Shown: positions 51,598 to 61,515 of the stretch, in pieces
Position numbering within the stretch: the first letter of the stretch is position 1
How the letters are laid out: each line of letters opens with the position of its first letter
Origin: Streptomyces sp. CB02261
GTDB taxonomy: Bacteria > Actinomycetota > Actinomycetes > Streptomycetales > Streptomycetaceae
DNA: 64,000 nucleotides
Assembly (NCBI RefSeq): GCF_001905665.1
Contig: NZ_LIVX01000009.1
Location: 62,001-126,000 of the forward strand
Reading direction: 5' to 3'
Notes under the pieces: generated by a model
What the model saw: only the letters and a program-made list of their open reading frames with translations
What the model was told of the DNA's origin: nothing
Databases searched by the model: none
Made by a program: the position numbers and the translations under genes

Positions 51598-52086
51598 ATG
51601 ACGAGCAACAACCAGAGCCCCACGGGCACCGACCAACTCAGCTCCATCTCGCCTTACTTGGGTGGCCGGATCTTCGCCCTGCGTTTCACGTCCACCACGC
51701 GGGGTGCGCGGCTCGCGCGGCGCCTCGTCGGCGTGCGGCTGGACGAGTGGGGTGTCCCGTACGGGACGGGGGCGCACGAGACCGTGGTCCTGGTGGCCGC
51801 CGAGCTGGCGGCGAACGCGGTGCGGCACGGGCACGTGCCGGGGCGGGACTTCCGTCTGCTGCTGCGGGTCACGGACGGGCCCCGGCCGGTCGCGCGGATC
51901 GAGGTGAGCGACACCCGGGCCGAGCGCGTACCGCCGAGGCCCGGCCGGCTCCCCGGCCCCGGTCCGGAACTGACGGACGGGGGCCGGGGGTTGCTGCTCG
52001 TCGAGGCACTGGCCGACCGATGGGGGTGGTGCCCGAGGCTCCGGGCGCCGGGGAAGACGGTGTGGGCGGAGTGCGCGCTCGACTGA
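51598..52086 (+). CDS. RsbW-like HATPase (anti-sigma-type) protein
   Basis: The protein has 162 residues. The GHKL ATPase fold is marked by VAAELAANAVRHGHVPGRDF (N box with the Mg-binding Asn), RIEVSDTRAE (G1 box Asp) and GGRGLLLVEALADRWG (G2 box). Small stand-alone HATPases like this act as anti-sigma kinases or accompany Scr1/DUF397 pairs. GGGAGG precedes ATG 51598. It is divergent from the Scr1 gene, which completes the usual three-gene set. Confidence 0.93.
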   Translation: MTSNNQSPTGTDQLSSISPYLGGRIFALRFTSTTRGARLARRLVGVRLDEWGVPYGTGAHETVVLVAAELAANAVRHGHVPGRDFRLLLRVTDGPRPVARIEVSDTRAERVPPRPGRLPGPGPELTDGGRGLLLVEALADRWGWCPRLRAPGKTVWAECALD

Positions 52087-52095
52087 GGGAACGGG

Positions 52096-54372
52096 TCAGA
52101 AGGCGGCGTCGTACGGCACTCCGTTGGTGACGTCGGTCCTCAGGCCGGCCTTCAAGGGCGCCTTCCAGTCGCCCGTACCGGCGTAGAACGTGGCTCCGCC
52201 GGCCGAGGCGATGAGGTCGGCGCGCCCGTCGCCGTTGGCGTCCCCGACGCCGACGAGGTCGGTGAAGCCGCCCCAGCCGCCGCCCACGCGGGTGCGGGGG
52301 GCGAACGTACCGTCACCCTTGCCGAGGTGGGACCAGAGGACACCGGCCCTGTCGCGGGCGAGGAGGTCACCGGCGGGGCCTCCGGCGATGTTCCCGACGG
52401 CGACGACCTCGTTGTAGACGCCCCAGCCGCCACCGAGGCGCTTGCGGGCGGCGAAGGGCGTGGTGGCGTTTCCGGTGCCCGGGTGCAGCCAGAGGACTCC
52501 GGCCTTGTCGGTGGCGACCAGATCGGGCCGGCCTTCGCCGGTGACGTCGCCGCCGGCGGCGATCCGGTCGTACACCTGCCAGCCGGCACTGACCAGGGTC
52601 CGGCCGGAGAAGGGCGTGCCCCGGTCGCCGGTGCCACGGTGGAGCCACAGGGCGCCGGAGCGGTCGCGGGCGAGGACGTCGGGCGCGGACGTGCCCGCGA
52701 TGTTCCCGGCGGTTTCGAGCCGGTCGTAGACCTGCCACCCGGCGCCGATCCGCGTCTGGCCCGCGTGCCGGATCGAACCGCCCACCGCGACGGGCTGCGA
52801 CCGGTACGACCACAGGTCGCCGCCGGGCACCCGGGTGAAGAGGTCGGCGGAGCCGTCGCCGTCGAAGTCGTGGGGCGCGGCGGGCCGGGTCACGGTGAAC
52901 CGCCCGGTGGTGACCAGCCGGGGACCGATCCCCTCGTCCGGCACGGCGACGATCTGCCACTCGTACTCGCCGGCACGGGCGGGGCCCGACAGGCCGTACG
53001 GGCTCTCCAGGTCCCTGCCGTCCCAGCGCCAGGCGAATCGGCGCGGCGTCCCGGCGGTGAGACCGTACGGGTTATGCCACCTGAAGTCGAAGGACGCCCC
53101 GCTGCGCACATGGGTCAGGGTCAGGGTCACGTTGCTGTCGGCCCGCGACAGGTCCCAGCTGAGGGGCACACCGCGCGCGACCTGGTCGCCGGTGAGCGTC
53201 TTCGGGGCGGCGGAGCCGAGGAGGGTGACGACCGTCGACTGCCGGGTGGACGCGACCAGTTCGACGTCCGGTCGGCCGCCGTCGTCGCGCGGCGAGATGC
53301 GGTAGAGACCCTCCCCCTGCTCGGGGGTGCCGCCGCGCACCAGGAGGCTGCCGCCGGGGCCGGGGACGGCGGACGAGTGGGCGGTGAGGAGCTGGGCCTT
53401 CTCACCCGTCTCGACGGACTCGGCGGTGAAGGGCCGCGACTGGAGTTCGGACCAGCCGTTGGGGTTGACGGTGGCCTCGATGTGCACCTGCTGGCCCTGG
53501 GCGATCCAGCCGCCGACGAGGTGGAGCGCGTCGTACGAGCTGCCGCTCGCCTTGATCAGCTTCCGCTCGGACGTGCCGCGCCGGTGGACTCCGAACCAGT
53601 CGGTGGTCCCGTCGTGCTCCCGCCACACCGCGTGGGTGTCGGAGATCGCGTTCTGCCACTGGGCCGGGCCGCCGGCATCCTGCGCCTGCGAGAACACGGT
53701 CGTCGCCGTGGTGAGGTCGACGACCGCCTTGGTGAACGGTATGTCGTCACGGTCCCAGCAGTCGAAGACCGCCGCGTCGGCGGTGTGGCCGCCGTGGATG
53801 CTGGGGTAGCAGTCCTCGGGCAGCCCGGTGATCGGACGCTCGAACAGCTTGCCGTTCTCGAAGGCGAGGAGGCCCGTTCGGTGGCTGTCCTCGTCGGTCG
53901 GCACGAGAACGGCGAGCCGGGAGCCGAAGACGCCGGCGAAGCTGTATCCGGGGCCGAGCCGGTCGAGGTCCACGACGATCGGGGCGGCCGCCGCCGAGGC
54001 GGGCGTCGACATGTCGTGGAGCTGCACGACGCGGCTCTCCGACAGGTAGGTGCGGTCACCGGTGACGACGAGGTCCGAGGACGCGTCGGCGGCGACGGCT
54101 CCGGGCAGGACCGCCGAGGAACCGTCGGCGTACCAGGTCCAGCGGACCTCGGGCTTGCTGCCACGGGTCTTCGACAGGAAGCCGCTCGGGCCCGCGCCGA
54201 CCACGTCCGCGTCGCGCGGGAACGGCACGGTGGCGGTCTGCTGCTCCTGCTGCGTGGCCGCCGGCGCGGCCGCCGTGGCCGGGAGCGCGGTGAGCGTGCC
54301 GCCGGTGGCGGCGAGGACGACGGTGACGGCGGCGGCGGCGAGACGCCGGCCGCTCGTACGTGCGTGATTCAA
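52096..54372 (-). CDS. Secreted FG-GAP/VCBS beta-propeller protein
   Basis: The protein has 758 residues. The signal peptide is LAAAAVTVVLAATGGTLTAL with cleavage after PATAAA. Residues 50-400 contain beta-propeller-like strands (WTWYADGSSAVLPGAVA, IVVDLDRLGPGYSFAGVFG). An Ig-like stretch follows, then four C-terminal FG-GAP repeats from about 520 on (DFDGDGSADLFTRVPGGDLW, APDVLARDRSGALWLHRG, RPDLVATDKAGVLWLHPG, GDANGDGRADLI) with calcium-binding DxDGDGxxD loops. It is probably an extracellular binding protein. The start is TTG 54372 with a GGGAGG site. A decayed paralogue of its C-terminus lies at 54956-55262. Confidence 0.88.
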   Translation of the reverse strand: MNHARTSGRRLAAAAVTVVLAATGGTLTALPATAAAPAATQQEQQTATVPFPRDADVVGAGPSGFLSKTRGSKPEVRWTWYADGSSAVLPGAVAADASSDLVVTGDRTYLSESRVVQLHDMSTPASAAAAPIVVDLDRLGPGYSFAGVFGSRLAVLVPTDEDSHRTGLLAFENGKLFERPITGLPEDCYPSIHGGHTADAAVFDCWDRDDIPFTKAVVDLTTATTVFSQAQDAGGPAQWQNAISDTHAVWREHDGTTDWFGVHRRGTSERKLIKASGSSYDALHLVGGWIAQGQQVHIEATVNPNGWSELQSRPFTAESVETGEKAQLLTAHSSAVPGPGGSLLVRGGTPEQGEGLYRISPRDDGGRPDVELVASTRQSTVVTLLGSAAPKTLTGDQVARGVPLSWDLSRADSNVTLTLTHVRSGASFDFRWHNPYGLTAGTPRRFAWRWDGRDLESPYGLSGPARAGEYEWQIVAVPDEGIGPRLVTTGRFTVTRPAAPHDFDGDGSADLFTRVPGGDLWSYRSQPVAVGGSIRHAGQTRIGAGWQVYDRLETAGNIAGTSAPDVLARDRSGALWLHRGTGDRGTPFSGRTLVSAGWQVYDRIAAGGDVTGEGRPDLVATDKAGVLWLHPGTGNATTPFAARKRLGGGWGVYNEVVAVGNIAGGPAGDLLARDRAGVLWSHLGKGDGTFAPRTRVGGGWGGFTDLVGVGDANGDGRADLIASAGGATFYAGTGDWKAPLKAGLRTDVTNGVPYDAAF

Positions 54373-54441
54373 GTAGGTGTTCCCTCCCCTGGGAGACGGG
54401 AGGCTATCGGACGGACGGCGCCCGCCTTCCGGCGGCTGCCG

Positions 54442-54819
54442 CTACACGCCCCGCCGCTGCCGGGGCGATACGCAGAACGGGTGGCCCGCCGGGTCGAGGA
54501 CCACCCGCCACAGGTCCGGGCGGGGCTGGTCCGGCGGGATCGTGGCGCCCCATTCCCTGAGGCGCTCCACGGCCTCGTCGAGGTCGTCGACGTCGAAGTC
54601 GAGGTGGAGTTGCTGGGGTGTGCCGGACGCCGGCCAGGTCGACGGGCGGTGGTCCTCGACCCGTCGGAAGCCGATGACCAGACCGTCCGCCCCCACAAGC
54701 CCCGCGAAGCCCTCGTCGGAGCGCTCGTGCAGGGGCAGCCCGGTGGCCTTCGCGTAGAAACCGGCCAGCGCGAGCGGGTCGGGGCAGTCCAGGTTCACGG
54801 CCGTGAGTGTCATCCGCAT
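54442..54819 (-). CDS. VOC (glyoxalase-like) protein
   Basis: The protein has 125 residues with the beta-alpha-beta-beta-beta pattern of the vicinal oxygen chelate fold in two halves: LTAVNLDCPDPLALAGFYAKATG and QLHLDFDVDDLDEAVERLREWG, ending in DLWRVVLDPAGHPFCV. Metal ligands are only partly conserved (LHLDF His and a late Glu replaced), so it may bind a small molecule rather than catalyse. Cytosolic. ATG 54819 or the ATG two codons on could be used. Confidence 0.85.
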   Translation of the reverse strand: MRMTLTAVNLDCPDPLALAGFYAKATGLPLHERSDEGFAGLVGADGLVIGFRRVEDHRPSTWPASGTPQQLHLDFDVDDLDEAVERLREWGATIPPDQPRPDLWRVVLDPAGHPFCVSPRQRRGV

Positions 54820-54955
54820 GGCCGAGAGCCTAGGACCGGCCCTTCTCGCCGTCGCGGGAATTCCCGAGCGGGCGGGCGGTCCTCCCCGGCGGCCTGGGCC
54901 GCCTGGGAGGTGGCGGGGGGGATTACGGGGTGATCCCCCGGGGCCGCCGGATCGG

Positions 54956-55262
54956 TCAGGCGAGGCTGGAGTAGGCGGGGCCCTCGCCCGGGCCGTCGTA
55001 GAGCTGCGTGGTCACCCGCGTGAAGGACGTCTCCCAGCCGCCGGTCGCGCGGTAGAGGTACGTGCTCTCGGCGCCGTAGCCGATCAGGTCGGGGCGGCCG
55101 TCGCCGTCCACGTCACCGGCTCCGACGAGCTGGCCGAACATGTTCCAGCCGCCGCCGACGCGGGTGCGCGGGGCAAAGGTCCCGTTGCCCTTGCCGAGGT
55201 GCAGCCACAGCACGCCGGAGGTGTCGCGGGCGACGAGATCGCCGGCGGCGCCGCCCGGCGAT
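54956..55262 (-). pseudogene. 5'-truncated FG-GAP/VCBS remnant
   Basis: The last 100 or so codons of an FG-GAP protein survive: GGAAGDLVARDTSGVLWLHL, KGNGTFAPRTRVGGGW, GDVDGDGRPDLIGYG, and a unique end (GEGPAYSSLA). It aligns closely with the C-terminus of the intact FG-GAP gene 0.6 kb downstream. Similarity stops at about 55262, three bases short of the stop codon of the next gene upstream, so the 5' part was lost there. No signal peptide or start is linked to it. Confidence 0.75.
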
Positions 55263-55265
55263 GGT

Positions 55266-56279
55266 TCAGCTGTCCTCGTCCGCGCGCGCGTCCCCGTCGG
55301 GGTCCGGTTGCGGCCGCGCGTCCGCGTCCGTCTCGCGCCCGGGTTCCGAGCGGCGACCCGGCTCCGCGCGGCCGCCGGGCTCCGCGCGACCACCCGGCTC
55401 CGCGGGGCCCGGCACCGTCGGTTCCGTCGCCCTCCCCGTCAGCGCCGCCAGCGCCGCGCGGATGTGCTCCATGTGCGCGTGGATGTCGTCCCGCGCCTCC
55501 TCGTGCTCCCGCAGGACCCGTTCCGTCTCGCGCTCGATCCGCTCCGCCGTCAGCCGCGCCGCCGCGAACATCTCGCCCGCGCGGGCCTCCGCGTCCTCCT
55601 GGCCGTGCCGGGCCTCCTCCTCCGTCTTCGCCAGGAACCTCCGGGCCTCCGCGAGCCGGCCCTCCGCGGCGGCGAGCAGCTCCGCGTGCCGGGCGTCCAG
55701 GGCCGTCGCCTCGCCCTCCGCCGCGCGCTCGGCCTCCTCCCGTACGGCGGTCTGCTCCGCGTGCTGGTCCGCCAGGAGCTCCGCCGCGCGCCGCTCCGTC
55801 GCCTCGAAGACCTCCCGGGCCGCGCCCCGCAGCTCCGCCGCCTCGCGGTCCGCCTCCGTCGTCAGCTCCTCGGCCCGCTTCCGCGCCGCCTCCAGCGTCG
55901 CGCGGGCCTCCGCGTCGGCCGCCGCCCGGACACCCTCCGCGTACGCCCGCGCCGCCTCCGCCGCCTCACGGCCCGCCGTCTCCGCCGCCTCCGCCAGGGA
56001 CTGCGCCTCCGCCTCGGCCTCACGTACGAGCGTCTCGTCCTCCAGCTCGGCGAGCTCCAGGATCTTCCGCGCCCGGTCGCTCAGGGACTCGTACCGCTGC
56101 GGCGGAAGCGCCTCGACGACCGCGCGCAGCCGGGCGAGCTCCGCCTCCATCTCCTTCTCCAGGACCGTGAGCCGCGCGGCCCGCTCCCAGGCCCCGTCAC
56201 GGTCCTCGGACAGTGCGGCCAGGTGGCGGTCGACCTGCTCGGGGCGGTAACCGCGCCCCCGTCCGACGGCGAAACTCAT
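55266..56279 (-). CDS. DivIVA-like coiled-coil 'cellulose-binding protein' family member
   Basis: The protein has 337 residues. MSFAVGRGRGYRPEQVDRHL at the start resembles the DivIVA N-terminal motif; the rest to about residue 280 is continuous Ala/Glu/Arg-rich coiled coil (EKEMEAELARLRAVVEAL, EAEAEAQSLAEAAETAGREA). A disordered tail has three near-copies of PGGRAEP. Streptomyces homologues are labelled cellulose-binding proteins but are related to polarity and filament proteins such as Scy/FilP, so a cytoskeletal role is more likely. ATG 56279 has AAGGGG upstream. The gene now ends next to a broken FG-GAP fragment. Confidence 0.82.
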   Translation of the reverse strand: MSFAVGRGRGYRPEQVDRHLAALSEDRDGAWERAARLTVLEKEMEAELARLRAVVEALPPQRYESLSDRARKILELAELEDETLVREAEAEAQSLAEAAETAGREAAEAARAYAEGVRAAADAEARATLEAARKRAEELTTEADREAAELRGAAREVFEATERRAAELLADQHAEQTAVREEAERAAEGEATALDARHAELLAAAEGRLAEARRFLAKTEEEARHGQEDAEARAGEMFAAARLTAERIERETERVLREHEEARDDIHAHMEHIRAALAALTGRATEPTVPGPAEPGGRAEPGGRAEPGRRSEPGRETDADARPQPDPDGDARADEDS

Positions 56280-56334
56280 CCCTGACACCCCTTCCGCGTG
56301 ACCCGAACGTCCAGGATGCGCCATCAGAACGGAC

Positions 56335-56369
56335 AAAAGGCGCCCAACGTGCACACACGTCGAGCGCCC
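56335..56369 (-). terminator. Terminator with T-tract after the SUKH-4 gene
   Basis: On the minus strand GGCGC and GCGCC arms enclose an inner ACGT/ACGT pair, and the stem is followed by TTTT (complement of AAAA, 56335-56338). It starts 50 bp after the SUKH-4 stop, so the coiled-coil gene downstream has its own promoter. Confidence 0.6.
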
Positions 56370-56418
56370 TTCATCACATCCGTTCAGCCGCCCCTACAGG
56401 AGGCTGCCCCGTCAGCCC

Positions 56419-59088
<2,670 letters not shown>

Positions 59089-59095
59089 AGCCCAC

Positions 59096-60094
59096 TCACT
59101 CCCCCACCGGGACCACGGGCACCGCACGCGCGAAGCCACCGTCCACCATCAGGTTCGCCACCGTCTCCAGCTCCGGCGGATTGCCCGCCAGCCGCTGCAG
59201 AAACGCGTCGAAGTCCGCACCGCAGGGCAGCAGCAGACGCTCCACCCGCTCCGCCACCGACCAGCCCGCCGCCACCTCGCCGGAGTCCCGCGCGTCGTCG
59301 TACGCGCAGAACCACACCGAACCGACCGCCTCACCCCGCACCTTCAACGCGATCAGACCGCCCTGGACGAACGCAACGCCCAGATAGTCCTTCGTCAGAT
59401 GGTCCCGGAGACACTTGTTGACGTAGACGAGGTCGTTGACCCCCGCCTCCTCCCGCACCGTGAAGAACGGCTGGTCGACCAGGAGCCCCAGCTCCGCGTC
59501 GAGCGCCGCACCCACCGGGGCGCAGCCGCCCGCGGCCTTCAGGAACGAGCGGTACGCACCGGGCAGCCGGTAGCCGAGGTCCTCCTCGACACCCTGCAGC
59601 TGCTGCTCCGACACCGACACCAGACCCTTCGGCAGCCCGAAGTGCGCCGGCCGGGTCTCCTGCAGCGGACGCGTCCCCCGCTTCAGGTGGTCCACGGCCG
59701 CCGTCGCCACCCCGCCGTGATGCCGCAGCAGGGCCTTCACCTCGACCGGCACCAGCTCCATCCGGCGACTGCGCGCCACGTGGTGCCACGTCCACCCGTG
59801 CGGCGTCGCCACCGCCGGAATCGTGTCCCACAGCTCATGACCGGTCGCCGCCATCGCCGCGTTCGCCGACACGTAGTCCGTGAGCCGCAGCTCGTCGACC
59901 CCGAAACCCTCCGGCGGGTCGGCGATCTCCGCCGCCGCGCGCGCGTACGGCGAGAAATCCGGGTGACCGTACTCGTCCACCCGTACCCCTCTCGGGTGAC
60001 GGGAGGCGCGGACCGGGTCCGGGAAGTGCACGACCTGCCCGGCGTAGGCCGCGTTCGGTGGCGCGGTGTCCTGCCCGAGCCGACCTGTCGTCAT
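59096..60094 (-). CDS. WHH-type nuclease domain fused to SUKH-1 (SMI1/KNR4) domain
   Basis: The protein has 332 residues. Residues 20-150 fit the Tox-WHH branch of the HNH/EndoVII nucleases: VVHFPDPVRASRHPRG, VDEYGHPDFSPYARA, then GWTWHHVARSRRMELVPVEV and LLRHHGGVATA. The WHH and following H-x-GG pattern are intact. Residues 160-330 are a SUKH-1 domain (SEQQLQGVEEDLGYRLPGAYRSF, KAAGGCAPVGAALD, DDARDSGEVAAGW). No secretion signal. In polymorphic-toxin systems these two folds are opponents (toxin and immunity); here they are one polypeptide. ATG 60094 follows AGGGGG. The downstream SUKH-4 gene starts 7 bp after its stop. Confidence 0.82.
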   Translation of the reverse strand: MTTGRLGQDTAPPNAAYAGQVVHFPDPVRASRHPRGVRVDEYGHPDFSPYARAAAEIADPPEGFGVDELRLTDYVSANAAMAATGHELWDTIPAVATPHGWTWHHVARSRRMELVPVEVKALLRHHGGVATAAVDHLKRGTRPLQETRPAHFGLPKGLVSVSEQQLQGVEEDLGYRLPGAYRSFLKAAGGCAPVGAALDAELGLLVDQPFFTVREEAGVNDLVYVNKCLRDHLTKDYLGVAFVQGGLIALKVRGEAVGSVWFCAYDDARDSGEVAAGWSVAERVERLLLPCGADFDAFLQRLAGNPPELETVANLMVDGGFARAVPVVPVGE

Positions 60095-60361
60095 GGCGGT
60101 TGCCCCCTGCACTGGCGTCGCTGCCTGCTACTACCCGCAGCCGCTGGCTGCTGCTGACTGATGCCGCACAGCCTATGCGCTGCCACAAGAGCCCGAACCG
60201 GCCCGATCCGGCGGTCACGAAGTGTCACGACCCCATGACAGGTGCACCATGATTCCGACACACCGAAGCCACGTTTCGCCGCCCCAGCTTCCCCATATGG
60301 CTCCCTATTTGGCAGGCTGTCCACGCAACTCGGGGGATTGCAGGAGGGGAAGACCAGCACC
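60095..60361. promoter_or_regulatory. Divergent promoter gap of the SUKH locus
   Basis: This 267-bp gap is the longest in the window without a gene. It contains direct repeats GTCACG-AAGT-GTCACG (60212-60227 region), a CATGAC/GTGCACCATG stretch, and AT-richer runs (CCATATGGCTCCCTATTTGG at about 60292-60311) that could hold promoters for the right-hand pair. Nothing coding is evident. Confidence 0.4.
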
Positions 60362-60874
60362 ATGCCAGCAGCACCGACACCCACACAGGGTGACCCACGC
60401 CTCAACTGGAGCAGCAGCGCCGAGGCCACGCGCGCGCCGTTACTGCGACACCGCCGCGACGGCATCCTCCCCACCGTCGGGGCCGCGCTCTCCGTACGCG
60501 GCGAGACCCTCACGTGCACCGCCGGCCGAGGCGACCGCCCGCCGGCCCTGCACGCCCTCGTCCAGGACTTCCTGGACACCCTCACCAGCAGCCAGCGGGA
60601 ACGCTTCACCGGCCGCTGCCCCGAGGCGATCCTCCTGTCCCGGCACCTCGCCGCCACGGAGACCGGCCGCTCCAAGCGCGCCCAGCGCAAGCCCCTCACC
60701 CACGGGGAGGCGCGACGCTCGCTCAAGAACGCCAAACTCACCGCCCGCCGCATCCGCGAGGACGGCGACCCGCTCCACGGCAGCTACGCCGCCCCCTGCC
60801 GCTCCTGTACGGCGATGCTCGCCCACTTCGGCGTCCGCGCCGTCGACCCCACCACGCCTGTCGAGAACGGCTGA
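60362..60874 (+). CDS. YwqJ-type deaminase-fold protein
   Basis: The protein has 170 residues and no signal peptide. It carries a full cytidine-deaminase-like zinc motif: GRCPEAILLSRHLA (CxE) and APCRSCTAMLAHFGV (PCxxC), as in the YwqJ branch of polymorphic-toxin deaminases. These act on nucleic acids or nucleotides. It is followed 10 bp later by a SUKH-3 gene, the usual effector-then-immunity order. I chose ATG 60362 (GGAGGGGAAG upstream); a GTG at 60242 in the same frame would add 40 residues without better support. Confidence 0.82.
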   Translation: MPAAPTPTQGDPRLNWSSSAEATRAPLLRHRRDGILPTVGAALSVRGETLTCTAGRGDRPPALHALVQDFLDTLTSSQRERFTGRCPEAILLSRHLAATETGRSKRAQRKPLTHGEARRSLKNAKLTARRIREDGDPLHGSYAAPCRSCTAMLAHFGVRAVDPTTPVENG

Positions 60875-60884
60875 CCGCACACCC

Positions 60885-61376
60885 ATGCCCGACCACCTCA
60901 GCACCACGCGCTTCCCCGTCAACGTCGACGCCGCCCTCCGCGAGGCCGGCTGGCAGCCGGGCCGCTGGGACATCAAGCTCGCCGAGGAGTGGGCCGACAC
61001 CCTGCGCGCCCACGTCTCCCCCGCCGGCCACCGGCACAGCGTCTTCCCCGCCGTCGTCGAGGCCTGGGCCGAATTCGGCGGACTGCGCATCACCGCGCCC
61101 GGCCACGGCCGGCAGATAGCGCCCGCCGCCGTCCGCTTCGACCCCCTCGCCGGACTCCACCTCTCCCGCACCCTCGCCGACCTGGGCCGCGCCCTGGAGA
61201 CCGAACTCGCACCGCTCGGCGAGGAGGGCGACCACCAGGCCATCCTCGCCATGGACATGGAGGGCAGGGTCTACAGCCTCGACCACGCCGGCGACTGGTA
61301 CCTCGGCAAGGACATCGACGCGGCACTCTCCACCCTCGTCACCGGCGCCCAGCCCACCCGCCTCACGGCCGGCTAG
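60885..61376 (+). CDS. SUKH-3 domain immunity-type protein
   Basis: The protein has 163 residues. SUKH-3 features: VDAALREAGWQPGRWDIKLAEEWAD, VFPAVVEAWAEFGGLRITAPG, DLGRALETELAPLGEEGDHQAIL, and the closing EGRVYSLDHAGDWYLG with ALSTLVTG. Family members neutralise nuclease and deaminase toxins by direct binding. It begins 10 bp after the YwqJ-type deaminase stop, so the pair is very likely a toxin-immunity-type unit, although neither is exported by any visible signal. Repeats follow its stop. Confidence 0.85.
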   Translation: MPDHLSTTRFPVNVDAALREAGWQPGRWDIKLAEEWADTLRAHVSPAGHRHSVFPAVVEAWAEFGGLRITAPGHGRQIAPAAVRFDPLAGLHLSRTLADLGRALETELAPLGEEGDHQAILAMDMEGRVYSLDHAGDWYLGKDIDAALSTLVTGAQPTRLTAG

Positions 61377-61392
61377 CCCCCGGCCGGGACCC

Positions 61393-61515
61393 GTCGGCAA
61401 CAGGCCAGACCCCGACCTACAGGCCCCGCGGTCGGCAACGCTCAGACCCCGACCGACGGCCCCCGGTCGGCAACGGTCAAACCCCGACCGACGGGCCCCC
61501 CGTCGGCAGCACCGC
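61393..61515. repeat. 35-38-bp tandem repeats copying the kinase gene end
   Basis: Units begin at 61393, 61431 and 61466, with a partial fourth at 61502. The shared sequence is GTCGGCAACGGTCAGACCCC followed by GACCGACGGGCCCCCG, with small changes. In the third unit TCA (61477-61479) is the complement of the histidine kinase stop codon, and in the second unit the same TCA persists beyond the gene. The kinase's own last residues (LPTGGPSVGV) are part of the unit. Confidence 0.88.

Noticed and set aside
54956..55262. Functional small FG-GAP gene
   Set aside because: No start codon with a ribosome site or signal peptide, and the FG-GAP similarity begins in mid-repeat at a sharp junction.
60242..60361. 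GTG start 40 codons upstream of the YwqJ-type deaminase
   Set aside because: The extension has no clear conservation pattern and lies in the divergent promoter gap, while ATG 60362 has a purine-rich site upstream. It is not fully excluded.
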